Assembly (NCBI RefSeq): GCF_051433165.1
Contig: NZ_JBHMFS010000001.1
Span: forward strand, 310,001 to 374,000
Source of the DNA: Falsiroseomonas sp051433165
Lineage (GTDB): Bacteria; Pseudomonadota; Alphaproteobacteria; Acetobacterales; Acetobacteraceae
Length of the DNA: 64,000 nt
Direction: 5' to 3'
The stretch's first letter is position 1, and the number at the start of each line of letters is the position of its first letter. Shown in pieces: positions 8,158-16,334 of the stretch. The position numbers and the translations under genes are program-made. The notes under the pieces are model-generated. The model ran no database searches and was not told the origin of the DNA. It worked only from the letters and a program-made list of their open reading frames with translations.

Positions 8158-9165
8158 ATGATGCATCGCAGGATGTTGCTCGGTGGGCTTGCGGCCGCGC
8201 CGCTGCTGGGCGCTACCGCGGCCCGCGCCCAGGCCTTTCCGGCGCGCGACCTGCTCGGCGTGATCCAGTGGGGCGCCGGCGGCGCCACGGATGTCACCGG
8301 GCGCGCGGTGACGCCGCATGTTGAAGCGGCGCTCGGCCAGAAGATCGTGCTGCAGAACCGCACCGGCGGCACCGGCGCGATCGGGCTGACCTATGTGCAT
8401 GGCCTGCCATCGGATGGCTACACGCTGCTGTACGGGGCGGAGAATCCGCTGCTGTACAAGGTGCTGAACATCTCCCAGCTCGACTACACCAATTTCACGC
8501 CGATCTGCCTGCTGGCGCGCAGCGTGCCGGTGATCGTGGCGAACAAGGACAAGCCCTGGAACACGCTGAAGGAGCTTGTGGATGACATGAAGCGCAACCC
8601 TGGTCGCATCCGCATGGCCAGCACCGGCCCGGGCGGCCAGGCGCATGTCGTCTCCACCATGATCGCCTCCACCGGCGCCTTCCGCCACATCTCGGTGCCC
8701 TTCGATGGCGAGGGCCCGGGGCTGACGGCGTTGCAGGGCGGGCATGCGGATTGGATGACGGTGGGCTCCGGCGCGGTGGCGGAGCATGTGCGCGCCGGCC
8801 GCGTGAAGGCGCTGGCCGTGTTCAACGAGACGCCGCTGCCGAGCCTGCCCAACGTGCCGCCCGCGACGGCGGATTTCCCGGAACTGGCGCGGCTGATGCC
8901 GTGGGGGTCCTTCTACGGCGTCTGGGCGAAGAAGGACATTCCGGATGCGGCGCGGGAGAAGCTGGTGGCGGCCTTCCGTACCGGCACGGCGAACCCGCAA
9001 TTCACCCAGTTGATGACCGGCAACGGCAATGTGGTGATGAACACCTCCGGCGCCGAGGCCGAGGCCTTCCTCGCCCGCTGGCAATCCGTCACCGCCTGGA
9101 TCCTGCAGGAGGCCGGCGCCGCGCGCACCGACCCGGCGACGCTGAACATCCCGCGCCCGTCCTGA
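8158..9165 (+). CDS. Bug/TctC family tripartite tricarboxylate transporter substrate-binding protein
   Basis: A 335-residue periplasmic binding protein. The start is set by the AGGGGGGA ribosome site at 8141-8148 ahead of ATG 8158. An N-terminal signal peptide (MMHRRMLLGGLAAAPLLGAT, cleavage likely after AARAQA) precedes the mature Bug fold. Family marks are the VIQWGAGGATDVTGRAV substrate loop, VLQNRTGGTGAIG, GYTLLYG, and the PGRIRMASTGPGGQAHV region. Bug proteins capture carboxylates in the periplasm and hand them to TctAB. The tctB and tctA genes follow directly, giving a complete transporter. Ligand identity cannot be told; the neighbouring enzymes suggest a cyclic or aromatic carboxylate. 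Confidence 0.93.
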   Translation: MMHRRMLLGGLAAAPLLGATAARAQAFPARDLLGVIQWGAGGATDVTGRAVTPHVEAALGQKIVLQNRTGGTGAIGLTYVHGLPSDGYTLLYGAENPLLYKVLNISQLDYTNFTPICLLARSVPVIVANKDKPWNTLKELVDDMKRNPGRIRMASTGPGGQAHVVSTMIASTGAFRHISVPFDGEGPGLTALQGGHADWMTVGSGAVAEHVRAGRVKALAVFNETPLPSLPNVPPATADFPELARLMPWGSFYGVWAKKDIPDAAREKLVAAFRTGTANPQFTQLMTGNGNVVMNTSGAEAEAFLARWQSVTAWILQEAGAARTDPATLNIPRPS

Positions 9166-9201
9166 CGCGATCCGCACGCCGCCGCTGGCAAGGAGTTCTT
9201 G

Positions 9202-9696
9202 ATGCATGACCAGCGCCGGCGGCGGGAGCCGGGCGAGACCCTGTTCGGCTATGTGCTGCTGTTGATGAGCCTGGCCGTGATGGCGGAGGGCCAGCGGTTG
9301 CGGGGCTTCGAGGAGGTGAGCGCGCCGGGCATCACGCCGCTGGCGGCCGGCGTGGTCATGGCGCTTTCGGCGCTTCTCATCATCCTGCGGACCCGCACCC
9401 TTGTCCCAACGGAGGCAGGCTTCGCCACGCGCATCGCGCCGCGCGACGTCGCGCTCTCCGTGCTGATGATCGGCCTCTACATGGCGCTGCTGGAGCCGAT
9501 CGGCTTCCACATCGCAACCTTCGCCTTCCTGTCCGCGCTGATCCTGTATCTGCGGCGCGGCGGGCTGGGCTTCGCGCTGCTGGTGGCGCTGGTCTCCGTG
9601 GTCGCTGTGCATGTGGTGTTCCGCATGGTCTTCACCGTGGTGCTGCCGCAGGGCTGGCTGTTGCGCAGCGTCTTGCCGCCGGGGTGGCTGCTGTGA
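9202..9696 (+). CDS. tctB: Tripartite tricarboxylate transporter small permease TctB
   Basis: A 164-residue membrane protein with four hydrophobic segments, at about residues 15-35, 45-65, 85-100 and 105-145. This is the size and layout of TctB, the small membrane subunit of TTT carriers. The ATG at 9202 is chosen because AAGGAG lies at 9190-9195; a TTG three bases earlier is an alternative. The last codons overlap the start of tctA by GTGA (9693-9696), so the two membrane subunits are translationally coupled. It follows the binding-protein gene after 36 bp. Confidence 0.88.
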   Translation: MHDQRRRREPGETLFGYVLLLMSLAVMAEGQRLRGFEEVSAPGITPLAAGVVMALSALLIILRTRTLVPTEAGFATRIAPRDVALSVLMIGLYMALLEPIGFHIATFAFLSALILYLRRGGLGFALLVALVSVVAVHVVFRMVFTVVLPQGWLLRSVLPPGWLL

Positions 9697-11189
9697 CGGA
9701 GCAGATGGGCTTCTTCCTGCTGTCCTGGCTGGATCCCTCCCTGCTGATGCTGACGGCGGCGGGCACGCTGGCGGGCATATATATCGGCGCCATTCCCGGC
9801 CTGTCCGTCACCATGGCGGCCTCCATCCTGATCTCCTTTACCTTTGCCTGGGAGGTGAATGCGGCGCTGGCGCTGATCGCGGGCGTCTTCACCGGCGGCG
9901 TCTATGGCGGATCACGCTCCGCCATCCTGCTGAATATTCCCGGCGCACCGGCGGCCATCGCCTCCGCACTCGATGGCTACCCGCTGGCGAGGCGCGGGGA
10001 GGCCGGGGTGGCGATCGGGCTGTCCACGGTGATGTCGGTGCTCGGCGGCTTCATCGGCGTGATCGCGCTGGCGGTGGCGGCCCCGGTGATTTCCGAGTTC
10101 GCGCTGCTGTTCGCGCCGAGGGACTACCTGCTGCTGGCGGTGATGGGGCTGCTGCTGGTGGGCACGCTGTCCGGAGAATCGCTCGCCAAGGGGTTGTTCG
10201 CCGGGGCGCTGGGCATCGCGCTCGGCATGGTGGGGCTGGACCCGATGACGGCGGAGGGGCGCTTCACCCTCGGCACCGTGCAGCTGATGGCCGGCATTCC
10301 CTATGTCGCCGCCATGATCGGCTTCTTCGGCGTGTCGGAGGCGCTGGTGCAGCTGCACAATCTGCGCATCAAGCCGGTGAAGCAGGATGTGTCCCGAATC
10401 ATCCCGCCCTGGCGGCTGATCCGGAAGTACCTGCCGCTGTCGCTGCGGAGTTCGTTGATCGGCGTGGTGATCGGCGCGCTGCCGGGCACGGGCGGCGATA
10501 TCGCGGCGCTGATGGCCTATGACCAGGCGAAGCGCACGGTGAAGAACCCGTCCCGCCCCTTTGGCGAGGGGGCCTATGAGGGGTTGATCGCGCCGGAATC
10601 GGCGAACAACGCCGCGGTGGGTGGCGCCTATGTGCCGATGCTGACGCTGGGCATCCCTGGTGATGCGGTGACGGCGGTGATCCTCGGTGCGCTGTTCATC
10701 CACGGGCTGAAGCCCGGCCCGATGCTGATGATCGAGACGCCGCATCTGTTCTGGTTCACCGTCGGCAATCTGGCGCTGGCCAACATCTTCCTGCTGGTCT
10801 TCGGCCTGACGGGAATCCGCGCCTTCGCCAAGCTGGTGGAATGCCCGCCCTCCGTGCTGATTCCGCTGATCCTGGTGCTGTCCGTGGTGGGCACCTATTC
10901 CATTCAGAACAGCGTGGTGGATGTGTATTTCATGCTGGGCTTCGGGGTCTTCGGCTATCTGCTGAAGATGTACGGCTTCCAGGTGGGGCCGGTGATCCTG
11001 GGCATGATCCTGGGGCCCTTGATCGACGTGTCCTGGCGGCGTGCGGTGATCTCGGTGGGGGATGACCTAGGCTTCCTGGTGGAGGAGGCGGTGGCCAGCC
11101 CGCTGACCCTGGGGCTGATGGCCTTCATGGCCTTCCTGTTGCTGAGCCAGGTGCCGCTGCGGGCCCTGTGGCGCCGGCTGCGCGGCTAA
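9693..11189 (+). CDS. tctA: Tripartite tricarboxylate transporter large permease TctA
   Basis: A 498-residue polytopic membrane protein of the TctA family, which forms the sodium- or proton-coupled translocation path for carboxylates. Diagnostic are GIYIGAIPGLSVTMA near the N-terminus, GGSRSAILLNIPGAPAA, and the repeated loop motif GALPGTGGDIAALMAYDQAKR together with APESANNAAVGGAYVPMLTLG in the middle. About 11-12 hydrophobic segments are visible. GTG 9693 overlaps the tctB stop; a GTG at 9684 in the same frame is possible. It is the last gene of the transporter operon and ends 82 bp before the convergent Lrp gene. Confidence 0.93.
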   Translation: MTEQMGFFLLSWLDPSLLMLTAAGTLAGIYIGAIPGLSVTMAASILISFTFAWEVNAALALIAGVFTGGVYGGSRSAILLNIPGAPAAIASALDGYPLARRGEAGVAIGLSTVMSVLGGFIGVIALAVAAPVISEFALLFAPRDYLLLAVMGLLLVGTLSGESLAKGLFAGALGIALGMVGLDPMTAEGRFTLGTVQLMAGIPYVAAMIGFFGVSEALVQLHNLRIKPVKQDVSRIIPPWRLIRKYLPLSLRSSLIGVVIGALPGTGGDIAALMAYDQAKRTVKNPSRPFGEGAYEGLIAPESANNAAVGGAYVPMLTLGIPGDAVTAVILGALFIHGLKPGPMLMIETPHLFWFTVGNLALANIFLLVFGLTGIRAFAKLVECPPSVLIPLILVLSVVGTYSIQNSVVDVYFMLGFGVFGYLLKMYGFQVGPVILGMILGPLIDVSWRRAVISVGDDLGFLVEEAVASPLTLGLMAFMAFLLLSQVPLRALWRRLRG

Positions 11190-11224
11190 CGCCAGGCGCC
11201 GGGCCGCCCTCCAGGGCCTTGGCT

Positions 11225-11240
11225 CGCCTGAGCGCAGGCG
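11225..11240. terminator. Small hairpin between convergent tctA and Lrp genes
   Basis: CGCCTG (11225-11230) pairs perfectly with CAGGCG (11235-11240) across an AGCG loop, in the 82-bp space between two convergent genes. It could serve as a weak bidirectional terminator, but it has no T-run. Confidence 0.3.
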
Positions 11241-11271
11241 GCCGCAGGTCGGGTAGATCGGCGGTTGAACC

Positions 11272-11736
11272 TCAGACCGGCAGCGGCGCCTCCGCGATCA
11301 CCTCCTCGATCACCGCATAGGTGTGGCTGGACTTCACGCCGGGCAGGCTGAGCAGCACGTCGCCGAGAAAGCGGCGATACGCCGCCATGTCCCGCACCCG
11401 CGCCTTCACCAGATAGTCGAAGCCGCCGGCAACCATGTGGCATTCCAGAACCTCCGGCACCCGCTTCACGGCGATGGCGAAGCGGTCGAAGGCGTCGGGG
11501 GTGGTATGGTCCAGGCTGATCTCGACGAAGACCAGCAGGCCGAGCCCGATCCGCGCCGCATCCAGCCGTGCACCCCAGCCGGTGATGAAGCCCTGGGCCT
11601 GGAGCCGCCGCAGACGCTCGGAGGCGGCGGAGGGGGACAGGCCGATCCGGGCGGCAAGCTCCGCCACCGTGGCCCGCCCATCCCGTTGCAACAGCGCCAG
11701 CAGGCGGCGGTCGATGCGGTCGATTTCGTCGTCCAT
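11272..11736 (-). CDS. Lrp/AsnC family transcriptional regulator
   Basis: A 154-residue protein with an N-terminal helix-turn-helix (DRRLLALLQRDGRATVAELA, then GLSPSAASERLRRLQAQGFI) and a C-terminal RAM ligand-binding domain with VLECHMVAGGFDYLVKARV. This is the ordinary Lrp/AsnC length and layout. It is divergent from putA across 71 bp, the arrangement seen for PutR-type activators that switch on proline degradation in alphaproteobacteria. Proline as effector is inferred from this context. Confidence 0.9.
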   Translation of the reverse strand: MDDEIDRIDRRLLALLQRDGRATVAELAARIGLSPSAASERLRRLQAQGFITGWGARLDAARIGLGLLVFVEISLDHTTPDAFDRFAIAVKRVPEVLECHMVAGGFDYLVKARVRDMAAYRRFLGDVLLSLPGVKSSHTYAVIEEVIAEAPLPV

Positions 11737-11807
11737 GGAGCGTTCCGCCGTTGATCCGGCGGTTATAAGACCAAAATTCCCGCTCCATCCACGGCCGCCG
11801 GCACGGC
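11737..11807. promoter_or_regulatory. Divergent Lrp/putA intergenic control region
   Basis: This 71-bp region between the divergent regulator and putA must contain both promoters. It holds an inverted repeat CCGCCG (11745-11750) / CGGCGG (11757-11762) with a TTGATC spacer, followed by an AT-rich TTATAAG at 11763-11769 that could be a -10 element. It is a candidate Lrp-type site; the promoter elements are weak matches. Confidence 0.35.
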
Positions 11808-14765
11808 ATGCTGCGCGCCATGTTCCAAGCCCCCTATGCCCCCTCCGAGGAAGCCGCGCGCGCCGCGCTGCTTGCCGCCGCCCCCACCCCCCGGCCGGAG
11901 GCGGCGCCGCTGGCGCTGGCCCTGGCGCAGGCCGCCCGCGATGGCGGTGGGCCGCTGGCGGTGGAGGAAATCCTGCGCGGCTGGCCGCTTTCCACCCGCG
12001 AGGGCCTGGCCCTGATGGCGCTGGCGGAGGCGCTGCTGCGCGTGCCGGATGACGCGACGGCTGATGCGCTGATCGCGGAGAAGCTGGCCGAGGGCGACTG
12101 GCGCCACCATGCGGAGGGTTTTGCCTCCGCCGCCTCCGGCTGGGCGCTTGCCATGGGGGCGCGACTGGTTGGGCGTGGCGAGACGCCGGGTGGCGTGCTG
12201 GCGCCGATGGCGCGGCGGCTCGGCGTGCCGGCGGTGCGGCAGGCGGCGCGGCAGGCGGTGCGGCTGATGGGCGGTCAGTTCGTGCTGGGCGAGAACATCG
12301 CCGATGCGCTCGGCCGTTCCGCCAAGGGCACGCGGTATTCCTATGACATGCTGGGGGAGGGCGCGCGCAGTGCGGCGGATGCCCGAAAATATCTGGGCGC
12401 CTATCACGCCGCCTGCGCGGCGATCGGCCGCGCGGCGCAGGGCAGCCTGCCGCAGCGGCCGGGCCTGTCCGTCAAGCTGTCCGCTATTCATCCGCGGTAT
12501 GAGGCGGTGTCGCGGGACCGGGTGATGGCGGAGCTTGTGCCGGATCTGATTGAACTGGCGCAAGCGGCGCGGGCGCATGATCTGAACCTGACGCTGGATG
12601 CCGAGGAAGCGGACCGGCTGGAGCTGCCGCTGGAGGTTTTTGACAAGCTGCTGACGGAGCGATCGCTCGCCGGCTGGGAAGGGCTTGGCCTTGCCGTGCA
12701 GGCCTATCAGAAGCGGGCGGGCGCGGTGGTGGGGTGGCTCGCGGACAGGTCCGCGGCGACCGGGCGGCGGCTGATGGTGAGGCTGGTAAAGGGCGCGTAC
12801 TGGGATGCGGAGGTCAAGCGCGCGCAGGAACGGGGCCTCGATGATTTCCCGGTCTGGACCCGCAAGGCGGCGACCGACCTCGCCTGGCTGACCCAGGCGG
12901 ACGCACTGCTCGATGTGGCGAGACAGGGCCGACTCTTTCCGCAGCTTGCGACCCATAATGCGGCGAGCATCGCGGAGGCGCTGGCACTGGCGGCGGCGAA
13001 GGGTGTGGGCACCGATCGTTTCGAGTTCCAGCGCCTGCACGGCATGGGCGGCGCGCTCTACGCGAAGCTGGCCGAGAAGCGGCCAGATGCGGCGCTGCGG
13101 ATTTATGCGCCGGTCGGCGTGCATGAGGATCTGCTGGCCTATCTGGTGCGGCGCCTGCTGGAGAATGGCGCGAATGGCGGCTTCGTCGCGGCGGTGGCGG
13201 ATGACTCTCTGCCGCTGGAGCGGCTGCTGCGCCACCCCTCCGTCGCGCTGGCGGAAGGCCCACCACGCCATCCGCGGGTGAAGCGCCCGGCCGCGCTGTT
13301 CGAGGATCGCCCGAACAGCAAGGGGGTGGAGTTCGGGGATCGTCGCGCCCTGGCCGCGCTGGTCGCCGCCCGCGATGCGGCGCCGGCGCTGGCGGAGGTG
13401 CCGCCAGTCGATCCCGCCACGGCCATGGCGCGCGCCGAGGCTGCCTTCCCCGCCTGGAACGCCACACCCGTCGCGCAACGTGCCGCGGTGCTGCGCCGCA
13501 CGGCGGATGCACTGGAATCGGACTGGGGAAAGTTCATTGCGGCGATCCAGGAGGAAGGGTTTCGCACGCTGGATGATGCGCTGTCCGAACTGCGAGAGGC
13601 CGTCGATTTCTGCCGCTTCTACGCAAATGAGGCGGAGCGCCTCGCCACGCCCACGGCGCTGCCCAGCCCGGTCGGCGAAAGCAATCTGCTAAGCCTGTCG
13701 GGGCGCGGTGTGTTCCTGTGCATCTCGCCGTGGAATTTCCCGCTGGCAATCTTCCTCGGCCAGGTCGCGGCGGCGCTGGTGGCGGGCAATGCCGTGGTGG
13801 CGAAGCCGGCGCCGCAGACACCGCGCATCGCGGGCCTCGCGGCACAGGCGCTGCGGCAGGCGGGGCTGCCGGCGGATGCGCTGGTGCTGGTGCCGGGTGG
13901 TGCGGAGGTGGGCGCGGCGCTGGTCGCGCATCCGGCCACTGCCGGCATCGCGTTTACCGGCAGCACCGCGGCGGCCCGCACCATCAACCGCGCCATCGCG
14001 GCGAAGGATGGGCCGATCGTCCCGTTGATCGCGGAAACCGGCGGGCTCAACGCCATGGTGGTGGATGCGACGGCCCTGCCGGAACAGGTGACCGACGATG
14101 TGCTGACCAGCGCCTTCCGCTCCGCCGGCCAGCGCTGTTCCGCGCTCCGGCTGTTGTGTGTGCAGGAGGAAGCGGCGGACCGCATGCTGGCGATGATCGC
14201 CGGCGCGGCCCGTGAATTGAAACTGGGCGACCCGCGCGATCCGGCGACGCATGTCGGCCCGCTGATCGACGCGCAGGCCAAGGCGCGCATCGAAGCCTGG
14301 CTCGCGAAACTGCCGGAGGGCGCGCGGGAGGTGTTTCGCCATCCCACTACGGAAACCGGCAATTTCCTTGCGCCGCGCATCGTCGAACTGCGCCGGGTGG
14401 AGGATCTGACGCAGGAGGTCTTCGGCCCCGTGCTGCATGTGGTGCGCTGGCGCGGCACGACGGAAGCGGCGCTGCTGCGCTCGCTCGGCGGCACCGGATA
14501 TGGGCTGACGCTGGGCGTGCAGAGCCGGCGCGCGGGTTTTGCCGTGCGGGTGGCGCAGGCGGTGCCGGCGGGGAATGTCTATGTGAACCGCAACATGGTC
14601 GGCGCCGTGGTCGGCAGCCAGCCCTTCGGCGGGCAGGGACTGTCCGGCACCGGGCCCAAGGCGGGCGGGCCGCACTACCTGCCGCGCTTCATGGTGGAAC
14701 GGGTGGTGACGGTGAACACCGCCGCGGCGGGCGGCGATGCGGCGCTGCTGGCGGAGGGAGAATAG
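11808..14765 (+). CDS. putA: Bifunctional proline dehydrogenase / L-glutamate gamma-semialdehyde dehydrogenase PutA
   Basis: A 985-residue enzyme oxidising proline to glutamate in two steps. Residues about 60-450 form the FAD-dependent proline dehydrogenase barrel (GQFVLGENIADAL, SVKLSAIHPRYE, LTLDAEEADRLEL, RLVKGAYWDAEVK, ATHNAASIAEAL, FEFQRLHGMG). Residues about 500-985 form the aldehyde dehydrogenase (CISPWNFPLAIFLGQ, GFTGST-like AFTGSTAAART, Glu743 in AETGGLNAM, nucleophile Cys777 in GQRCSALR, QEVFGPVLHV). There is no N-terminal ribbon-helix-helix domain, so this PutA cannot autoregulate and the divergent Lrp protein is the likely regulator. ATG 11808 or, four codons later, ATG 11820 may start translation. 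It acts at the inner face of the membrane, passing electrons to quinone. Confidence 0.96.
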   Translation: MLRAMFQAPYAPSEEAARAALLAAAPTPRPEAAPLALALAQAARDGGGPLAVEEILRGWPLSTREGLALMALAEALLRVPDDATADALIAEKLAEGDWRHHAEGFASAASGWALAMGARLVGRGETPGGVLAPMARRLGVPAVRQAARQAVRLMGGQFVLGENIADALGRSAKGTRYSYDMLGEGARSAADARKYLGAYHAACAAIGRAAQGSLPQRPGLSVKLSAIHPRYEAVSRDRVMAELVPDLIELAQAARAHDLNLTLDAEEADRLELPLEVFDKLLTERSLAGWEGLGLAVQAYQKRAGAVVGWLADRSAATGRRLMVRLVKGAYWDAEVKRAQERGLDDFPVWTRKAATDLAWLTQADALLDVARQGRLFPQLATHNAASIAEALALAAAKGVGTDRFEFQRLHGMGGALYAKLAEKRPDAALRIYAPVGVHEDLLAYLVRRLLENGANGGFVAAVADDSLPLERLLRHPSVALAEGPPRHPRVKRPAALFEDRPNSKGVEFGDRRALAALVAARDAAPALAEVPPVDPATAMARAEAAFPAWNATPVAQRAAVLRRTADALESDWGKFIAAIQEEGFRTLDDALSELREAVDFCRFYANEAERLATPTALPSPVGESNLLSLSGRGVFLCISPWNFPLAIFLGQVAAALVAGNAVVAKPAPQTPRIAGLAAQALRQAGLPADALVLVPGGAEVGAALVAHPATAGIAFTGSTAAARTINRAIAAKDGPIVPLIAETGGLNAMVVDATALPEQVTDDVLTSAFRSAGQRCSALRLLCVQEEAADRMLAMIAGAARELKLGDPRDPATHVGPLIDAQAKARIEAWLAKLPEGAREVFRHPTTETGNFLAPRIVELRRVEDLTQEVFGPVLHVVRWRGTTEAALLRSLGGTGYGLTLGVQSRRAGFAVRVAQAVPAGNVYVNRNMVGAVVGSQPFGGQGLSGTGPKAGGPHYLPRFMVERVVTVNTAAAGGDAALLAEGE

Positions 14766-14832
14766 ACGCGGAACGACCGATTCATGTCGTTTTCAGGCAG
14801 GTCATGTCGCCGCTGCGTGCCATGCTGCGGCG

Positions 14833-16083
14833 ATGCGCTATTCCGCCCTTTCCCTGCTGCGCCATGCCCTGACCGGCAACCGGTCCTGGACCCCCGCCTG
14901 GCGCGACCCCGCGCCGAAGCCGGCCTATGACACGCTGATCATCGGCGGCGGCGGGCATGGGCTGGCCACCGCGCATTACCTGGCGAAGCGGCACGGCATC
15001 ACCGATGTGGCGGTGGTGGAGAAGGGGTATCTCGGCTCTGGCAATGTGGGGCGCAACACCACCATCATCCGCTCCAACTACCTGCTGCCCGGCAACACGC
15101 CCTTCTACGAGCATTCCATGCAGCTATGGGAAGGGCTGGAGCAGGACCTCAACTACAACGCCATGGTCAGCCAGCGCGGCGTGCTGAATCTGTGCCATTC
15201 GGACAGCCAGCGGGATGCCTATGCAAGGCGCGGCAATGCGATGCGCCTGGCGGGTGTGGATGCGGAGCTGCTGGATGCGGCGCAGGTGCGCGCCATGGTG
15301 CCAGGGCTGAACCTGGACAGCGTTCGTTTCCCCGTGAAGGGCGGGCTGCTGCAACGGCGCGGCGGCACGGTGCGGCATGATGCGGTGGCCTGGGGCTATG
15401 CGCGCGCGGCGGATTCCCGCGGCGTGGATCTGCTGCAGAACACGGAGGTCACCGGCATCCGTGTGCAGGGCGGCCGCGTGCTGGGCGCGGAGACGACGCG
15501 CGGCTTCATCGGCGCGAAGCGGGTGGGGCTGGCGGTGGCGGGCAACACCTCCCGCGTCGCGGCGATGGCGGGGCTGCGCCTGCCGATCGAAAGCCATGTG
15601 CTGCAGGCCTTCGTGTCGGAGGCGGTGAAGCCGATGATCGACACGGTGGTGACCTATGGCGCAGGCCACCTTTATGTCAGCCAGTCGGACAAGGGCGGGC
15701 TGGTTTTTGGCGGCGATATCGATGGCTACAACTCCTACGCCCAGCGCGGCAATCTGCCGGTGGTGCAGGATGTGATGGAATGCGCGGTGCAGCTTTTCCC
15801 GGCCATGTCGCGGCTGCGCTATCTGCGGCAATGGGGCGGCATCATGGACATGTCGATGGATGGATCGCCGATCATCGACCGCACGCCGATCGAGGGACTC
15901 TTTCTGAATTGCGGCTGGTGCTATGGCGGCTTCAAGGCGACGCCGGCCTCCGGCTGGTGTTTCGCGCACACCATCGCCACCGGGCAGCCGCATGCGCTGA
16001 ATGCGGCGTTCCGGCTGGACCGCTTCGCGACAGGTGCGGTGATCGATGAGAAGGGCGCGGGCGCCCAGGCGAACCTGCACTGA
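14833..16083 (+). CDS. soxB: Sarcosine oxidase subunit beta
   Basis: A 416-residue FAD/FMN subunit of heterotetrameric sarcosine oxidase, which demethylates sarcosine to glycine with formation of methylene-tetrahydrofolate and H2O2. The ADP-binding motif IIGGGGHGLATAHYLAKRHG is at residues 35-55. The covalent-FMN attachment His is found as His182 in GGTVRHDAVAWGYAR. The length equals that of known SoxB when ATG 14833 is used; earlier in-frame starts would add an atypical basic extension. It is the first gene of soxBDAG, 67 bp after putA, with its stop overlapping the soxD start (TGATG). Confidence 0.95.
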   Translation: MRYSALSLLRHALTGNRSWTPAWRDPAPKPAYDTLIIGGGGHGLATAHYLAKRHGITDVAVVEKGYLGSGNVGRNTTIIRSNYLLPGNTPFYEHSMQLWEGLEQDLNYNAMVSQRGVLNLCHSDSQRDAYARRGNAMRLAGVDAELLDAAQVRAMVPGLNLDSVRFPVKGGLLQRRGGTVRHDAVAWGYARAADSRGVDLLQNTEVTGIRVQGGRVLGAETTRGFIGAKRVGLAVAGNTSRVAAMAGLRLPIESHVLQAFVSEAVKPMIDTVVTYGAGHLYVSQSDKGGLVFGGDIDGYNSYAQRGNLPVVQDVMECAVQLFPAMSRLRYLRQWGGIMDMSMDGSPIIDRTPIEGLFLNCGWCYGGFKATPASGWCFAHTIATGQPHALNAAFRLDRFATGAVIDEKGAGAQANLH

Positions 16084-16334
16084 TGCGCATTTCTTGCCCC
16101 TTCTGCGGCGAACGCGACGTGGCCGAATTCTCGACCATTGGCAGCGCACCGCCGCCACGCCCCGACGCCGACGCGCCGATGGCGGCGTGGCACGACTACC
16201 TGCATCTGCGCGACAACCCCGCCGGGCTGCATGCGGAGCTGTGGCAGCACATCCATGGCTGCCGGCAATGGCTGCGCGTAATGCGCGATACGCGCACGCA
16301 CGCGATCGCCAGCGCCGAGGTGTGCCGACCATGA
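16083..16334 (+). CDS. soxD: Sarcosine oxidase subunit delta
   Basis: An 83-residue zinc-binding delta subunit. The CPFC pair (Cys5, Cys8) and the distal HIHGC (His56 and Cys60) are the zinc ligands expected in SoxD. The central segment AAWHDYLHLRDNPAGLHAELWQH is the typical subunit-contact region. The gene overlaps soxB by one base and soxA by ATGA (16331-16334). Confidence 0.95.
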   Translation: MRISCPFCGERDVAEFSTIGSAPPPRPDADAPMAAWHDYLHLRDNPAGLHAELWQHIHGCRQWLRVMRDTRTHAIASAEVCRP

